From Pseudoxanthomonas sp. Root630 (GTDB lineage Bacteria; Pseudomonadota; Gammaproteobacteria; Xanthomonadales; Xanthomonadaceae): DNA of 64,000 nt. The notes under the pieces are model-generated. The model was not told the DNA's origin. It made no database searches and saw nothing but the letters and a program-made list of their open reading frames with translations. The translations under genes and the position numbers were made by a program. Positions 63,912 through 64,000 of the stretch are shown here, piece after piece. The stretch's first letter is position 1. Each line of letters begins with the position of its first letter. The DNA is taken from contig NZ_LMGY01000017.1 in the NCBI RefSeq assembly GCF_001427585.1, positions 344,167-408,166 of the forward strand, given 5' to 3'.

Positions 63912-64000
63912 GGGGCGAGCGGAGAGATGATGGGTCCTGCGCCTGATCCAGTACCGCGCTAGCCCCTCATCCGCCCTCTGGGCACCTTCTCCCCGCTAGC
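63866..64000. repeat. REP doublet at the end of alkB
   Basis: The first unit (63866-63918) contains a 9-bp stem CCCTCTCCC/GGGAGAGGG (63869-63877, 63887-63895). The second unit (about 63960-63997) is its inverted copy (GCCCCTCATCC...CTTCTCCCCGC). This CCCCTCTCCC-type repeat is common in Xanthomonadaceae. The first unit runs through the alkB stop. Confidence 0.8.

Overview
This is a GC-rich (about two thirds G+C), gene-dense chromosomal segment of a gammaproteobacterium. The gene set and orders (scpA-scpB-rluB, smc-zipA-ligA, lexA2-imuA-imuB-dnaE2, an Oar-like TonB receptor beside a tryptophan halogenase, DUF3011 proteins, GTGGGAGCGACGTCAGTCGC-type REP palindromes) point to Xanthomonadaceae, most like Pseudoxanthomonas. 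The genus is an inference. I see no tRNA or rRNA gene, CRISPR array, prophage or transposase.

Layout. 1-5929 (minus strand): a cut-off TlpA thioredoxin, ferredoxin-NADP reductase, an FAD oxidoreductase, and the rluB-scpB-scpA operon. 6310-6872: a YciI-like gene overlapping a bolA gene. 6914-29972: a large sugar locus. It holds a GH3 beta-glucosidase, a LacI-type regulator, a TonB receptor with a tryptophan halogenase, a GH144-type lipoprotein, a binding-protein ABC importer, a 1050-residue secreted glycosidase-like enzyme that I cannot place in a family, a membrane protein, the Entner-Doudoroff genes eda and edd, glucokinase, and the ABC ATPase. 30041-35793: tyrB, smc, zipA. 35822-38155: accessory small genes among REP repeats. 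38372-43753: ligA, epmA, a DUF3011 protein, mtnA. 43929-48946: a diguanylate cyclase and a three-gene phosphorelay. 48977-50458: three related genes of unknown function. 50641-53924: MrfA-like helicase with a YprB-like exonuclease. 54009-57271: an outer-membrane protein, an HDOD protein, and an inserted DUF11 gene behind a duplicated 85-bp piece of the HDOD gene. 57341-63911: the SOS mutagenesis cassette lexA2-imuA-imuB-dnaE2 with an alkB-like gene.

The sugar locus is the most interesting part. Six near-palindromes of the form TGWAAMCGDTTACA lie upstream of bglX, the lacI gene, the TonB receptor, the GH144 gene (twice, 244 bp apart) and the ABC ATPase. Each ends in TTACA and could cover a -10 box, as expected for repression by the encoded LacI protein. 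The products make a complete route: outer-membrane uptake, periplasmic cleavage, ABC import, hydrolysis to glucose, phosphorylation and Entner-Doudoroff breakdown. GH144 enzymes cut beta-1,2-glucan, so a beta-1,2-glucan or sophoro-oligosaccharide system is the leading hypothesis. The substrate is not proven by the sequence.

Start codons were moved inward wherever the longest open frame began upstream of a clear ribosome-binding site, operator or signal peptide. All database-type statements are from memory of the families; no search was run.
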